Notes: generated from the sequence alone by a model not told the origin. Positions 55,169-64,000 are shown, counted from the first letter of the stretch. The stretch: 64,000 nucleotides of DNA from Microvirga massiliensis (GCF_001006805.1 NZ_LN811354.1:256682-320681); one strand, 5' to 3'. Program-made: numbers and translations.

Positions 55169-55735
55169 CTACCTCGAAATCCCCTTCTCCAGGAGCTTGT
55201 CGATCGCGTCCGCGATCTCCTTCCGATCCTGATCCGTCAGGGGACTCAGGTCGTGCATCTCGAGGCTGCTGAGCCCCTCGACGGCGAGCCAGGCCAGCAT
55301 CGCGGCGGGACGATCGTCCGAAGTCGCCTTGAGGCGCTCCCAATCGTTCTTGATGGCGTCACGCGCCGGCTCGAGCAGGCGGGGGTTCTCGGCCGAGGCG
55401 GCGAGAAGCCCATTGGCGACTGCCTTCATCTCGCCGCAACGGGTCTGCAAGGATGCGGTCACGCTTAGCCAGGCTTCCAGGTTGCGCCGAACCTGCTGTT
55501 CGGCGCGCAGGCTGGCCCGGTGCGCCGTGACCTCGGCGATCAGCCGCTCGAGCATGCCCTGGAGGAGGGCATCCTTGCTCGGAAAATTGTAGAGGAGGCC
55601 GCCCTTGCTCAGACCGGCGCGCTCCGCCACGGCGTCGAGGGTGAGATGGCCGGAGCCGACTTCCGTCACGAGCTCCGCCGCCGCGTCGAGAATCCGTTCC
55701 CGAGAGCTTGCGCGAATCCGAGGCTTGGCCGTCAC
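55169..55735 (-). CDS. TetR-family repressor of the RND efflux genes
   Basis: A 188-residue TetR protein: SRERILDAAAELVTEVGSGHLTLDAVAERAGLSKGGLLYNFPSKDALLQGMLERLIAEV forms the N-terminal DNA-binding domain (about 10-68), followed by a helical ligand domain. It is divergent from the membrane-fusion/RND genes and has a perfect 18-base palindrome 20 bases upstream of its start. So it probably represses itself and the efflux pair. pobA lies 135 bases downstream in the same direction, so readthrough into the aromatic operon is possible. Confidence 0.93.
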   Translation of the reverse strand: MTAKPRIRASSRERILDAAAELVTEVGSGHLTLDAVAERAGLSKGGLLYNFPSKDALLQGMLERLIAEVTAHRASLRAEQQVRRNLEAWLSVTASLQTRCGEMKAVANGLLAASAENPRLLEPARDAIKNDWERLKATSDDRPAAMLAWLAVEGLSSLEMHDLSPLTDQDRKEIADAIDKLLEKGISR

Positions 55736-55755
55736 GATGGAATCCTGTTGAAACT

Positions 55756-55773
55756 ATACCGTCTGGACGGTAT
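55756..55773. promoter_or_regulatory. TetR-type operator palindrome
   Basis: ATACCGTCTGGACGGTAT is a perfect 18-base palindrome between tetR and the efflux operon. Sequence and size match operators of AcrR-like TetR regulators (TACCG…CGGTA cores). Confidence 0.8.
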
Positions 55774-55871
55774 GTAGGCGCCTCACAGGCGCGGGCGTTA
55801 ACGAAATGGTGCAGGCGGGCGATTAAGCCGCATCACCCGGCCTGTCTTCAAACATCCTGAATGGACAGCCC

Positions 55872-56987
55872 ATGAAGCGGCGCATCGTAGTCTCCCTCGT
55901 TTTCCTGCTCGCGATCGGGCTTTGCGGAGGCCTCGTCTGGTTCAACTTCTTCCGGGACCAGATGATCGCCGGCTTCTTCGCGAATATGCAGCCGCCGCCC
56001 CAGACCGTCTCGGCCGTCATGGTCGAGGCCCGGGAATGGACGCCCGGCATCGACGCGATCGGGACCGCGCGCGCGGCGAACGGCGTCGAGCTCGCCGTCG
56101 AGACCGCGGGCGTCGTGCGCGAGATCAAGCTGAAGGCGAACACGCGCTTCAACAAGGGCGACGTGCTCGTCCAGCTTGACGACTCCGTTGAGCGGGCCGA
56201 TCTCGTCGACATCGAGGCGGCCGTGAAGCTCCGCGAGGCGACTCTGGAGCGTGCAACGACCCTGCGATCCCGCGGCTTCGACACGCAGGTCTCGCATGAC
56301 GAGGCGGTTGCGCAGCTCGCGACGGCGCGCTCGCGTCTCAACCGCGTCAAGGCGATCATCGATCAGAAGGCTCTGAATGCGCCGTTTACGGGCGTGGCCG
56401 GCATCCCGCGCATCGATATCGGGCAGTTCGTGCAGCCCGGCACCATCGTCGCGACGTTTCAGGATCTCCGGTCCATGAAGGTCGACTTCACGGTGCCCGA
56501 GCAGATGGTGCCGCGGGTGAAGGTCGGGCAGCCGGTCCGCTTTGGCGTGACCGACAAGGAACTCCCGTATTCCGGCGAGGTTATTGGAATCGATCCACGG
56601 GTCGATCCGCAGACGCGTCTCGTCTCGGTCCAGGCGATCCTGAACAACACGGACGAGGCGGTCCTGCCAGGCCAGTTCCTCCAGGTGCGCGTGCAGCTGC
56701 CGCCGGAGCCGAACGTCGTGACCGTGCCGCAGACTGCCATCATCGCAAGCCTCTATGGCGACCACGTCTATCTCGTCGAGCAGGAGGAGAAGGACGGGGT
56801 GTCGCGCGAGGTCGTCCGCCAGGTCTTCGTCAAGATCGGCCGTCGCCAGGGCGCCGTGTCAGAGATCATCTCCGGCATCGAGCCGGGCCAGAAGGTCGTC
56901 GTCTCCGGTCAGAACAAGCTGCAATCCGGTGCGGTGGTGAAGATCGACAACAGCATCGACGTGACCAAGGTCGCAGAGCGGCGCTGA
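55872..56987 (+). CDS. RND efflux periplasmic adaptor (membrane fusion protein)
   Basis: A 371-residue adaptor with an N-terminal membrane anchor (RIVVSLVFLLAIGLCGGLVWFNFF, 4-27). The biotinyl-lipoyl-like region is GVELAVETAGVVREIKLKANTRFNKGDVLVQLDDS. It then has a helical hairpin (about 105-165, EATLERATTLRSRGFDTQVSHDEAVAQLATARSRLNRVK), the second lipoyl half (LNAPFTGVAGIPRIDIGQFVQPG) and a barrel domain. It forms the pump with the downstream permease. No outer-membrane TolC-type gene is adjacent. Confidence 0.94.
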   Translation: MKRRIVVSLVFLLAIGLCGGLVWFNFFRDQMIAGFFANMQPPPQTVSAVMVEAREWTPGIDAIGTARAANGVELAVETAGVVREIKLKANTRFNKGDVLVQLDDSVERADLVDIEAAVKLREATLERATTLRSRGFDTQVSHDEAVAQLATARSRLNRVKAIIDQKALNAPFTGVAGIPRIDIGQFVQPGTIVATFQDLRSMKVDFTVPEQMVPRVKVGQPVRFGVTDKELPYSGEVIGIDPRVDPQTRLVSVQAILNNTDEAVLPGQFLQVRVQLPPEPNVVTVPQTAIIASLYGDHVYLVEQEEKDGVSREVVRQVFVKIGRRQGAVSEIISGIEPGQKVVVSGQNKLQSGAVVKIDNSIDVTKVAERR

Positions 56988-57115
56988 GCGTCGCTCGCGG
57001 AGATCGTCGCGCTCTCTTTCCGACGGTCCGGTCGCGCAAGTCGCGGCCGGGCGGTCGGCATTCCTCTTCTCGATGGCCCGGCGCAAGACCTGCGTCGAGG
57101 CGATAGGCATCGACC

Positions 57116-60100
57116 ATGAGTTTCACCGAATTGTTCATCCGTCGTCCCGTTCTGGCGATGGTGGTGAGCCTCCTCATCCTGCTGCTCGGCGCGCAGGGCC
57201 TGATGAGCCTGCAGGTGCGCCAGTATCCCGAGGTGCAGGAAACCACCGTCACGATCACGACTACCTATACGGGCGCGAGCGCCGAGCTGATGCAGGGCTT
57301 CATCAGCACGCCGATCGCGAAGGCGGTGTCGAGCGCGGAAGGCGTCGACTACGTCACGTCGCAGAGCCGCCTCGGGGTCAGCACCGTCTCGGTACGCATG
57401 CGCCTGAACACCGATCCGAACGCGGCTCTGACGGAAGTCACCTCCAAGGTCCAGCAAGTCCGGGCGCAGTTGCCCACCGATGCCGAGGACCCCGTGATCG
57501 TGAAGGGCACGGGCCAGACCTTCGCGCTCATGTACCTGACCTTCGCGAGCACGGAGATGAATCCCGAGCAGGTCTCGGAATTCCTGACTCGCGTCGTGCA
57601 GCCGCGCTTCGCGACGCTCGACGGCGTGGGCTCGGCCGAGATCCTCGGCGGCCGCGATTTCTCGATGCGGATCTGGATCGATCCGATCCGGCTCGCGGCG
57701 CGCAACGTCACCGCGGGCGACGTCGTCGCGGCGATCCGCGCCAGCAATTTCCTCTCGGCGCCCGGCAGGACCAAGAACGAATTCGTCGCCTATGCGCTCG
57801 AGATGCAGACGACGCTGCAGACGCCGGAAACCTTCGGCGCGCTGCCGATCCGCGCCGAAGGCGATCAGGTCGTGCGCCTGCGCGACGTCGCGAAGGTCGA
57901 GCTCGGCCCGAAGAGCACCGACACGATCGTGAGCTTCAACGGCAAGGAAGGCACCTTCATCGGCGTCACGCCGACGCCGTCCGCCAATCCGCTCACCGTC
58001 GCCGCAGCGGTCACGAAAGCGATCGACGAGATCCGGCCGACCCTGCCGAAAGGCATGACGGTGGAGATCGTCTACGATGCGTCGAACTTCATCTCCGCCT
58101 CGATCGAGGAGGTCTTCAAGACCATCGGCGAAGCGGCGCTGATCGTCGTCGTCGTGATCCTGCTCTTCCTGGGCTCGTTCCGTTCCGTCCTGATCCCGAT
58201 CGTCACGATCCCGCTGTCGCTCGTCGGCGTCTGTTTCGTGCTCTTCGTGCTCGGCTACTCGATCAATCTCCTGACGCTCCTCGCGATGGTGCTCGCGATC
58301 GGCCTCGTGGTCGACGACGCGATTGTCGTGGTCGAGAACATCCACCGGCATATCGAGGAGGGGCTGGCGCCCGTCGACGCGGCGATCGTCGGCATGAAGG
58401 AGATCTTCGGCCCGATCGTCTCGATGACGATCACACTCGCGGCGGTGTATGCGCCGATCGGGTTCACGCAGGGTCTGACCGGGGCGCTGTTTCGCGAGTT
58501 CGCCTTCACGCTTGCGGGTGCGGTCGTGATCTCCGGCATCGTCGCCGTGACGCTCTCGCCGATGATGTCGTCGCAGCTCCTGAAGCCGCACGGTCAGGGT
58601 GGCGGCTTCGCGCGGCTCGTCGACCGCGTCTTCACGGGGCTCGAGAACTGGTACGGGCGCCGGCTCGCCGGCTCGCTCGATTATCGCAGCGTCACCCTCG
58701 TGATCGTCGCGGTGATGCTCGCCACGACCGCGTTCATGTTCATGAAAACATCGTCGGAGCTCGCCCCGGAAGAGGACCAGGGCGCCTATCTTGGCCTCGT
58801 CAATGCCCCGAAATACGCGACGCCCGAATACACGCAGCTCTTCGCCTCGGGCTTCACTCGGGCCTTCGACCAGATTCCCGAGGTCGACGACACCTTCCTG
58901 ATTGTCGGCATCGACGGCGCCGGCGGCGGCTTCGTGGGCTTCAAGCTGAAGCCCTGGGACGAGCGCACGAAGAAAGGCCCGCAGACCAAGCAGGAGATCC
59001 AGGCGATGCTGGATCGCAATGCCGGCGTGCAGGCCTTCGTCTTCGCGCCGCCCTCGCTGCCGGGCGCGAGCCAGGGCCTGCCGATCCAGTATGTCCTGCG
59101 CACGATCGGGGATCCGTCGCAGGCCTACGAGGTCGCCGAGCAGATTCGCCAGAAGGCGGTCGCATCCGGGCGCTTCATCGTGGTGCAGAACTCGATGTCG
59201 TACCAGACGCCGCGCGCGCAGATCACCGTCGACCGAGACAGGGCGGCGGCGCTTGGCGTGGCGGTGAGCGAGATCGGCAACACGCTCGGCGCGCTCGTCG
59301 GCGGCGCGCCGATCTCTAAATTCGACCGCGACAACCGCTCCTACGACGTCGTCAGCCAGGTCTCGCAGGAGGACCGCCTCAACCCGGACCGGCTCGGCCA
59401 CTACTACGTGCGCGCCGCGAACGGAACGATGGTGCCGCTCTCGGCGCTCGTGAAGATCGAAACCGGCGCAGCGCCGGCAGCCATCGAGCAATTCAACCAG
59501 CTCAACGCGGCAACGATCTCGGCGCTTCCGCTCCCGACCGTCACGACGACCGAGGGACTGAAGACGCTACGCGCCATCGCGGCCGAGGTCATGCCGGGCG
59601 GCTTCTACGAGGATTTCGCCGGTCAGTCGCGCCTCGAGATCCAGGAGGGCAACTCCATCGCGCTGGCCTTCGGCCTCGCGATCATCGTGATTTATCTCGT
59701 CTTGGCCGCGCAGTTCGAGAGCTTCCGCGATCCGTTCATCATCATGATGTCGGTGCCGCTCTCGATGTTCGGCGCGATCATGTTCCTGAATCTAGGGGTC
59801 GCGACGCTCAACATCTACACGCAGGTCGGCCTGATCACCCTCGTGGGGCTGATCACCAAGCACGGCATCCTGATGGTGGAGTTCGCGAACGAGCTGCGGG
59901 CGAACCGAGGCTTGAGCCGTCGCGCGGCGATCGAGGAGGCCGCGAAAGTGCGCCTGCGGCCGATCCTGATGACCACGGCCGCCATGGTCCTCGGCGTCGC
60001 CCCGCTCATCACCGCCAGCGGCGCCGGCGCCGCCGCGCGCTTCTCGATGGGTCTCGTCATCGCCTCGGGCATGTCGATCGGAACGATCTTCACGCTCTTC

Positions 60101-60187
60101 GTCGTGCCGATGTTCTACACGTTCATCGCGAAGGAGAAGGTGAGGGCGGTGCATGGGGCGCAGCCGGTGCTTGCGGCTGCGGAATAA
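57116..60187 (+). CDS. RND multidrug efflux permease (HAE1 type)
   Basis: A 1023-residue inner-membrane pump. It begins MSFTELFIRRPVLAMVVSLLILLLGAQGLMSLQVRQYPEVQETTVTITTTYTGAS, the classic RND start. TM4 has the proton-relay aspartates in AIGLVVDDAIVVVENIHRHIEEG. The second half repeats the fold and includes LITLVGLITKHGILMVEFANELR and RLRPILMTTAAMVLGVAPLI. It exports hydrophobic compounds using the proton gradient. The substrate is unknown; the neighbouring aromatic operon hints at phenolics but that is speculative. Confidence 0.96.
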   Translation: MSFTELFIRRPVLAMVVSLLILLLGAQGLMSLQVRQYPEVQETTVTITTTYTGASAELMQGFISTPIAKAVSSAEGVDYVTSQSRLGVSTVSVRMRLNTDPNAALTEVTSKVQQVRAQLPTDAEDPVIVKGTGQTFALMYLTFASTEMNPEQVSEFLTRVVQPRFATLDGVGSAEILGGRDFSMRIWIDPIRLAARNVTAGDVVAAIRASNFLSAPGRTKNEFVAYALEMQTTLQTPETFGALPIRAEGDQVVRLRDVAKVELGPKSTDTIVSFNGKEGTFIGVTPTPSANPLTVAAAVTKAIDEIRPTLPKGMTVEIVYDASNFISASIEEVFKTIGEAALIVVVVILLFLGSFRSVLIPIVTIPLSLVGVCFVLFVLGYSINLLTLLAMVLAIGLVVDDAIVVVENIHRHIEEGLAPVDAAIVGMKEIFGPIVSMTITLAAVYAPIGFTQGLTGALFREFAFTLAGAVVISGIVAVTLSPMMSSQLLKPHGQGGGFARLVDRVFTGLENWYGRRLAGSLDYRSVTLVIVAVMLATTAFMFMKTSSELAPEEDQGAYLGLVNAPKYATPEYTQLFASGFTRAFDQIPEVDDTFLIVGIDGAGGGFVGFKLKPWDERTKKGPQTKQEIQAMLDRNAGVQAFVFAPPSLPGASQGLPIQYVLRTIGDPSQAYEVAEQIRQKAVASGRFIVVQNSMSYQTPRAQITVDRDRAAALGVAVSEIGNTLGALVGGAPISKFDRDNRSYDVVSQVSQEDRLNPDRLGHYYVRAANGTMVPLSALVKIETGAAPAAIEQFNQLNAATISALPLPTVTTTEGLKTLRAIAAEVMPGGFYEDFAGQSRLEIQEGNSIALAFGLAIIVIYLVLAAQFESFRDPFIIMMSVPLSMFGAIMFLNLGVATLNIYTQVGLITLVGLITKHGILMVEFANELRANRGLSRRAAIEEAAKVRLRPILMTTAAMVLGVAPLITASGAGAAARFSMGLVIASGMSIGTIFTLFVVPMFYTFIAKEKVRAVHGAQPVLAAAE

Positions 60188-60216
60188 ACGCAGAATTGAG
60201 AGCGCGGTGTTTCCCC

Positions 60217-60338
60217 CCCTCACCCGCGTGCTGACGCACGCGACCTCTCCCTCCAGGGGAGAGGCTAAGGGGCGGCAGCGCGCACATCACCTCTCCCTCG
60301 ATGGGAGAGGTCGACGCCCGAAGGGCGGCGGGTGAGGG
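60217..60338. repeat. Nested inverted repeats between convergent operons
   Basis: Outer arms ccctcacccgc (60217-60227) and gcgggtgaggg (60328-60338) are perfect. Inside are two hairpins with the same arms, cctctccc/gggagagg at 60244-60264 and 60290-60310. This is a familiar dispersed intergenic element of proteobacteria. It lies between the RND permease and the sugar-type ABC operon, so it may also terminate both. Confidence 0.8.
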
Positions 60339-60374
60339 TGGCTGCGCCACCCTCTCAGATCACGCAGTCTGCAC

Positions 60375-61277
60375 TCACTCCTTCACCGCCCCCGTCATCG
60401 ATGACACGTAGTAATCGACGAAGAACGAGTACAGCAGCACCACCGGGAGCGACCCGAGCAGCGCGCCCGCCATCAGGGCGCCCCACTCATACACGTCGCC
60501 GCGCACCAGCTCCGTGAGCACGCCGACCGGCACCGTCTTGTTCTCCGACGACTGGATGAAGGTCAACGCGTAGATGAACTCGTTCCAGGACAGCGTGAAG
60601 GCGAAGATGCCGGCGGAGATCAGGCCGGGCACCGCCAGCGGCAGCAGGATCTGCATGAGGATCTGCCAGCGCGTCGCGCCGTCGACCAGCGCGCATTCCT
60701 CGAGCTCGTAGGGAATCGAGCGGAAATAGCCCATCAGCAGCCAGGTGCAGAAGGGAATGAGGAACGTCGGATAGGTGAAGATCAGCGCGAGCTTCGAATC
60801 GTAGATCCCGAAGCCGAAGATCATCACCGCGAGCGGGATGAACAGGATCGAGGGCGGCACGAGGTACGCGCCGAAGATCGCAAGCCCCATATAGCGCGAT
60901 CCGGCGAAGCGGATGCGCTCAATGGCGTAGGCCGCGAAAACCGAGGCCACGAGGGAGAGGATGGTGGCGCCGATCGCGACCAGCATCGTGTTCCAGAGCC
61001 AGCCCGGATAGGAGGTCTGGAACAGGAGATAGCGGATGTGATCGAAGGTCGGGCTCGAGGGCCAGAACGGACTGTAATTGTTGAAGTCCGTCATCTCGTG
61101 GTTCGGCTTCAGCGCCGTCACCGTCATCCAGTAGAACGGGAACAGCAGCACGAAGGTGAACACGGCGAGCGGCAGGTAGAGCACGACCAGCCGCCGCGGC
61201 AGCCGGTCGAGATAGGTCATGCCGACGCTCTCGTCGACCAGGGCTTTGCGGGATTCGGTTTCGGCGGCAACGGCCAT
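60375..61277 (-). CDS. Carbohydrate ABC transporter permease, MalG type
   Basis: A 300-residue permease with six membrane segments, the first VVLYLPLAVFTFVLLFPFYWMTVTAL (about 30-55). The EAA loop is ELEECALVDGATRWQILMQILLPLAVPGL (about 200-228), and the C-terminal segment (ALLGSLPVVLLYSFFVDYYVSSMTGAVKE) is typical of MalG/UgpE. It is the last gene of the leftward operon, 16 bases after the MalF-type gene. A sugar or polyol is the likely substrate; which one is unknown. Confidence 0.94.
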   Translation of the reverse strand: MAVAAETESRKALVDESVGMTYLDRLPRRLVVLYLPLAVFTFVLLFPFYWMTVTALKPNHEMTDFNNYSPFWPSSPTFDHIRYLLFQTSYPGWLWNTMLVAIGATILSLVASVFAAYAIERIRFAGSRYMGLAIFGAYLVPPSILFIPLAVMIFGFGIYDSKLALIFTYPTFLIPFCTWLLMGYFRSIPYELEECALVDGATRWQILMQILLPLAVPGLISAGIFAFTLSWNEFIYALTFIQSSENKTVPVGVLTELVRGDVYEWGALMAGALLGSLPVVLLYSFFVDYYVSSMTGAVKE

Positions 61278-61293
61278 CGTTCAGCTCCGCGCG

Positions 61294-62241
61294 TCAGTCA
61301 CCGCCGCCCTGCTGCCATTTGCGGCGCTGCAGGCCGAAATAGCTGAACAGGATGGCTGCGAGGAGGAAGGGAATCATGGCGACCGCGATCGCCGCGCCTT
61401 CGCCGAGCTGTCCGCCCGGGATGGCGCGCTGGAACGACAGGGTCGCCATGAGGTGGGTGGCATTGAGCGGTCCGCCGCGGGTCAGCACGTAGATGAGCTG
61501 GAAATCCGTGAAGGTGAACAGCACCGAGAAGGTCATCACCACCGCGATCAGCGGCGAGAGCATGGGCAGCGTGATATAGCGGAAGCGCTGCCAGCCGGTG
61601 GCGCCGTCGAGCGTCGCGGCCTCGTGTAGCGAGGGCGAGATGGTCTGCAAACCGGCGAGCAGCGTGATCGCCACGAAGGGAATGCCGCGCCAGACATTGG
61701 TCGCGATGACGGTCGCGCGCGCATTCGCGACGTCGCCGAGGAAATTGATCGGGCTGTCGATCAGCCCGAGCTTGATGAGTGCCCAGGAGATCACCGAGAA
61801 CTGTGAATCGTAGATCCACCAGAACGCGATCGCCGAGAGCACGGTCGGCACCACCCAGGGCAGGAGCAGGACCGCGCGGAAGAACGATTTGAAGGGGATG
61901 TGCTCGTTGAGGATGAGCGCGAGCCACAGCCCCAGCGCGAATTTCAGGATCGAGGCCGCCACCGTGTAGAGCAGGGTGTTGAATACCGACAGCCAGAAGA
62001 TCGAGTCGTCCCACAGGAGCTGGTAGTTCTCGAGCCCCACGAAGGTGCCCGCCCGGCCGATGCGCGTATCCGTGAAGCCGAGCCAGACGCCGAGCCCGAG
62101 CGGATAGGTCAGGAAGATCAACAGAAACGCGAGCGCCGGCAGCATGAACAGGAAGCCCGTCATGCCACGGCTTTGCAGGATCGAGGTCGTCATCGATCGG
62201 TGAGGCGGGACGACATTCCGTCCGAGGGCGGCTTCGGCCAT
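61294..62241 (-). CDS. Carbohydrate ABC transporter permease, MalF type
   Basis: A 315-residue permease. ATG 62241 (MAEAALGRNVVPPHRSMTTS) has GAGGAT upstream; the frame is open 14 codons further. The first membrane segment is FLFMLPALAFLLIFLTYPLGLGVWL, followed by GFTDTRIGRAGTFVGLENYQLLWDD, the family's periplasmic motif. The EAA loop is LHEAATLDGATGWQRFRYITLPML. It forms the channel with the MalG-type protein. Confidence 0.94.
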   Translation of the reverse strand: MAEAALGRNVVPPHRSMTTSILQSRGMTGFLFMLPALAFLLIFLTYPLGLGVWLGFTDTRIGRAGTFVGLENYQLLWDDSIFWLSVFNTLLYTVAASILKFALGLWLALILNEHIPFKSFFRAVLLLPWVVPTVLSAIAFWWIYDSQFSVISWALIKLGLIDSPINFLGDVANARATVIATNVWRGIPFVAITLLAGLQTISPSLHEAATLDGATGWQRFRYITLPMLSPLIAVVMTFSVLFTFTDFQLIYVLTRGGPLNATHLMATLSFQRAIPGGQLGEGAAIAVAMIPFLLAAILFSYFGLQRRKWQQGGGD

Positions 62242-62316
62242 GGTGTGATCCTCGCTCGGCGCTCCATGGAACTCGTCCCGCACCGGGGCAGCGATGCGGG
62301 ACGACAGCGAAAAGGC

Positions 62317-62337
62317 GGGCCCCGTCTGCAGGGGCCC
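62317..62337 (-). terminator. Stem-loop with short T-run between SBP and MalF-type genes
   Basis: Arms gggcccc (62317-62323) and ggggccc (62331-62337) pair perfectly. On the reverse strand the stem is followed by GCCTTTTCG, so partial termination after the binding-protein gene is likely. Confidence 0.6.
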
Positions 62338-62343
62338 CGATCG

Positions 62344-63669
62344 TCAGACGCGGTAGTAGCGGTTGGCGCGGGTTTCGGCGCGCTTTGCCGCCTCTTCCGG
62401 CGTCCGCTGGCCGGTCGCCGCCTCGGCGACCATGTCGACCACCACGTAATCGGCCATCGTCGCGGCCGAGGCATAGCCGAGCGGGCCGGCATAGCCGTTC
62501 GTGCGCAGGGTCTCGGAGGCGCGCTTGTAGGGTTTGTGCACCGGATCCGACTCCCAGACCGGATTGTCGATCATGCCGCGGAGCGGTGGGCAGCAATAGG
62601 CGCTCGAGGCCGTGATCCACTGGTCCATCTGCGGCTTGTCGAGCATGAACTGCATGTAGGCCTTCGCGGCGTTCGGGAACTTCGTGTACTGGAAGATCAC
62701 GCCGGAGGTCGTCTGGTGCAGCTCGGCCGATTTGCCGACCGGCCCGATCGGCAGGTTTGCCGAGCGGATATCGGCGGCGATTTCGGCGAGCTTCGGGTCG
62801 TTCTTCGCCGAGTAGTAGAGCGAGACGCCGTTCGCCGTCACCGAGATGTCGCCGGCCAGGAACACACGGTTGTTGTTGATGTCGAGCCAGCTCTCGGTGC
62901 CCGGGATGAAGGTCTGGTAGAGCTCGCGGGCATACTGCAGGGCCTTGATGGTCTCAGGCGAATTGACGACCACCTTGCCCTTCTCGTCGACCAGCTGGCC
63001 GCCGTGGCTCCACAGGATCCAGTGCGCGAAGTTGTTGCCGTCGCCCACTGCCTTGCCGAGCGCGAAGCCCGCCGGCTTCGCCTTCGCCTTCAGGGCCTTG
63101 CACATCTCCAGGAAGGCGTCGGTCTTGTCTGGGAAGGTCGAGAAGCCGGCCGCCTTGACCATGCTCTCGCGATAGAGAATCCCGTTGCCGATCGCGGCGA
63201 TGGGCAGCGCGATGAACTTGTCGCCGCGCTTCGCATAGCCCTCGAGGCCCTCGTAATAGCCGCCGTATTTCTGCGCGAAGGCGGTGCCGATATCGGTCAC
63301 GTCGAGCAGCTTGTCGGGATACTGGAAGGCGTCGTCGAACCAGACGAGCATGATGTCCGGGCCTTGGCCGACATTGGCCGCAACCGCCGCCTTCGGCCGG
63401 ATGTCCTCCCAGCTCTCCTTGTCGACGCGCACCTCGACGCCCGTCATCTCGGTGAACTTCTTGGAGTTGGCGAGCCAGGAATCCTCGTCGCCCTTCACGA
63501 AGGGCGTCCAGCGCAGCACGCGCAGCGACGCGCCTTGTTCCGGCTTGAACGTGGGCATGCTGGCCTGTGCGAAGGCCGGACTGGGCGTGGCACCGATCAG
63601 CTTGGCGCCCGCGGCGCCGGCCGCGAGCCCCGTCGCGCCGAGCAGGAGGTTACGTCTCGAAATCGACAT
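62344..63669 (-). CDS. Carbohydrate ABC transporter substrate-binding protein (family 1)
   Basis: A 441-residue binding protein. AAGGA lies six bases before ATG 63669, which gives MSISRRNLLLGATGLAAGAAGAK, a twin-arginine signal; two earlier in-frame ATGs lack that spacing. The mature part shows the SBP_bac_1 pattern: SLRVLRWTPFVKGDEDSWLANSKKFTEMTGVEVRVD, GQGPDIMLVWFDDAFQYPDKLLDVTD, and the C-terminal TGQRTPEEAAKRAETRANRYY. It leads two permeases and is preceded in transcription by the ATPase gene. Confidence 0.93.
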   Translation of the reverse strand: MSISRRNLLLGATGLAAGAAGAKLIGATPSPAFAQASMPTFKPEQGASLRVLRWTPFVKGDEDSWLANSKKFTEMTGVEVRVDKESWEDIRPKAAVAANVGQGPDIMLVWFDDAFQYPDKLLDVTDIGTAFAQKYGGYYEGLEGYAKRGDKFIALPIAAIGNGILYRESMVKAAGFSTFPDKTDAFLEMCKALKAKAKPAGFALGKAVGDGNNFAHWILWSHGGQLVDEKGKVVVNSPETIKALQYARELYQTFIPGTESWLDINNNRVFLAGDISVTANGVSLYYSAKNDPKLAEIAADIRSANLPIGPVGKSAELHQTTSGVIFQYTKFPNAAKAYMQFMLDKPQMDQWITASSAYCCPPLRGMIDNPVWESDPVHKPYKRASETLRTNGYAGPLGYASAATMADYVVVDMVAEAATGQRTPEEAAKRAETRANRYYRV

Positions 63670-63747
63670 CGGCATTCCTTCCATGGCCGGGACTGGTTCT
63701 TGTACCGAGCGCGCCGGTTGTCCCGTGAGGCCGCGCGCTCGAAAGGG

Positions 63748-64000
63748 TCAGGCGAGGCGCTTGCCGCTGGATTCGTCGAAGAGGTGGACGAGGCGCGGAT
63801 CGGGGGCGACGTGGATCGTCTCGCCGGGCCGGGCCGTGATCCGCTCCCGGAACACGCAGATGACCTCCTGGTCGCCGAGGCGCGCCACGACCTGGGTCTC
63901 CGAGCCGGTGGGCTCGACCACGACGACGGTCGCGGGAATCCCGCCATTGCCGAGCGCGAAGTGCTCCGGCCGCACGCCGTAGATCGCGGCGCGGCCCTCA
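63748..64000 (-). CDS. Carbohydrate ABC transporter ATP-binding protein, UgpC/MalK type (partial)
   Basis: The C-terminal 83 residues of an ABC ATPase whose start lies right of the window. It includes the TOBE-domain motif EGRAAIYGVRPEHFALG, then GIPATVVVVEPTGSETQVVARLGDQEVICVFRERITARPGETIHVAPDPRLVHLFDESSGKRL, as in UgpC/MalK proteins. No catalytic motif is in the visible part. It is read leftward, 78 bases ahead of the binding-protein gene, and would energise the same importer. Confidence 0.9.
   Translation of the reverse strand, partial: EGRAAIYGVRPEHFALGNGGIPATVVVVEPTGSETQVVARLGDQEVICVFRERITARPGETIHVAPDPRLVHLFDESSGKRLA

Noticed and set aside
57073..59319. A 748-codon + strand frame overlapping the RND permease
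   Set aside because: Out of frame with the RND gene, Arg/Pro-rich and without family motifs; a GC-rich shadow.
56909..59491. An 860-codon reverse frame opposite the RND permease
   Set aside because: Composition (Arg/Asp/His-rich, no hydrophobic pattern) is that of antisense to a GC-rich gene; the RND protein is unmistakable on the + strand.

Overview
The window looks like a chromosomal segment of a high-GC alphaproteobacterium of the order Hyphomicrobiales (Rhizobiales), probably near Microvirga, Methylobacterium or Bosea. This is inferred from high GC, dense ABC uptake operons, an HWE-family histidine kinase, an SPW-repeat protein, a RpoH-type hsp20 promoter with a ROSE-like leader, and REP-like units of the 'GTCATTGCGAGC…GAAGCAATC' kind. 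I saw no rRNA, tRNA, CRISPR array or intact insertion sequence.

Layout. 1-5.9 kb: a peptide/nickel-type ABC operon (SBP, two permeases, two ATPases; the last is cut by the window edge), transcribed leftward from a divergent LysR gene. 5.9-6.8 kb: two small genes. 7.1-12.2 kb: a second peptide-type ABC operon ending in a fused double ATPase. 12.3-20.7 kb: a polyamine-like catabolic block: a 2-hydroxyacid dehydrogenase, a class III aminotransferase broken by an amber codon, an acetylpolyamine-amidohydrolase/HDAC-family enzyme, a GNAT and a PotD-A-B-C-type ABC importer.

21-36 kb is a stress-protein region with several damaged genes. It has a PepSY protein and a six-gene leftward operon: two Hsp20s, three mutually related uncharacterised proteins and a membrane protein, behind a RpoH-like promoter and a probable ROSE RNA thermometer. 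It also holds a glycosyltransferase with two frameshifts, a DegP with a frameshift in a six-C run, a Gly/Tyr-rich secreted protein, a divergent response regulator/HWE kinase pair, an SPW protein and a degraded third hsp20 that keeps its promoter. Two stretches (28.1-29.7 and 32.3-32.9 kb) have no convincing gene.

36-50 kb: a fused ABC exporter, a DUF6455 gene overlapping a YgjV-DUF6455 fusion, tex, a YCII/ECF sigma pair, two DoxX genes, HU, a VOC protein, a second LysR and an Asp/Glu racemase-family gene. 50.0-55.0 kb: a 4-hydroxybenzoate/protocatechuate operon (pobA, AAHS transporter, pcaH, pcaG and a BKACE/DUF849 gene). 55.2-60.2 kb: a TetR repressor with a perfect operator, divergent from an RND efflux pair. 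60.4-64 kb: a sugar-type ABC operon running off the right edge.

The best candidate for something undescribed is the heat-shock operon at 21.9-25.0 kb, where three paralogous unknown proteins are transcribed with two small heat-shock chaperones. Next is the YgjV-DUF6455 fusion, which keeps a well-placed internal start for DUF6455 alone.
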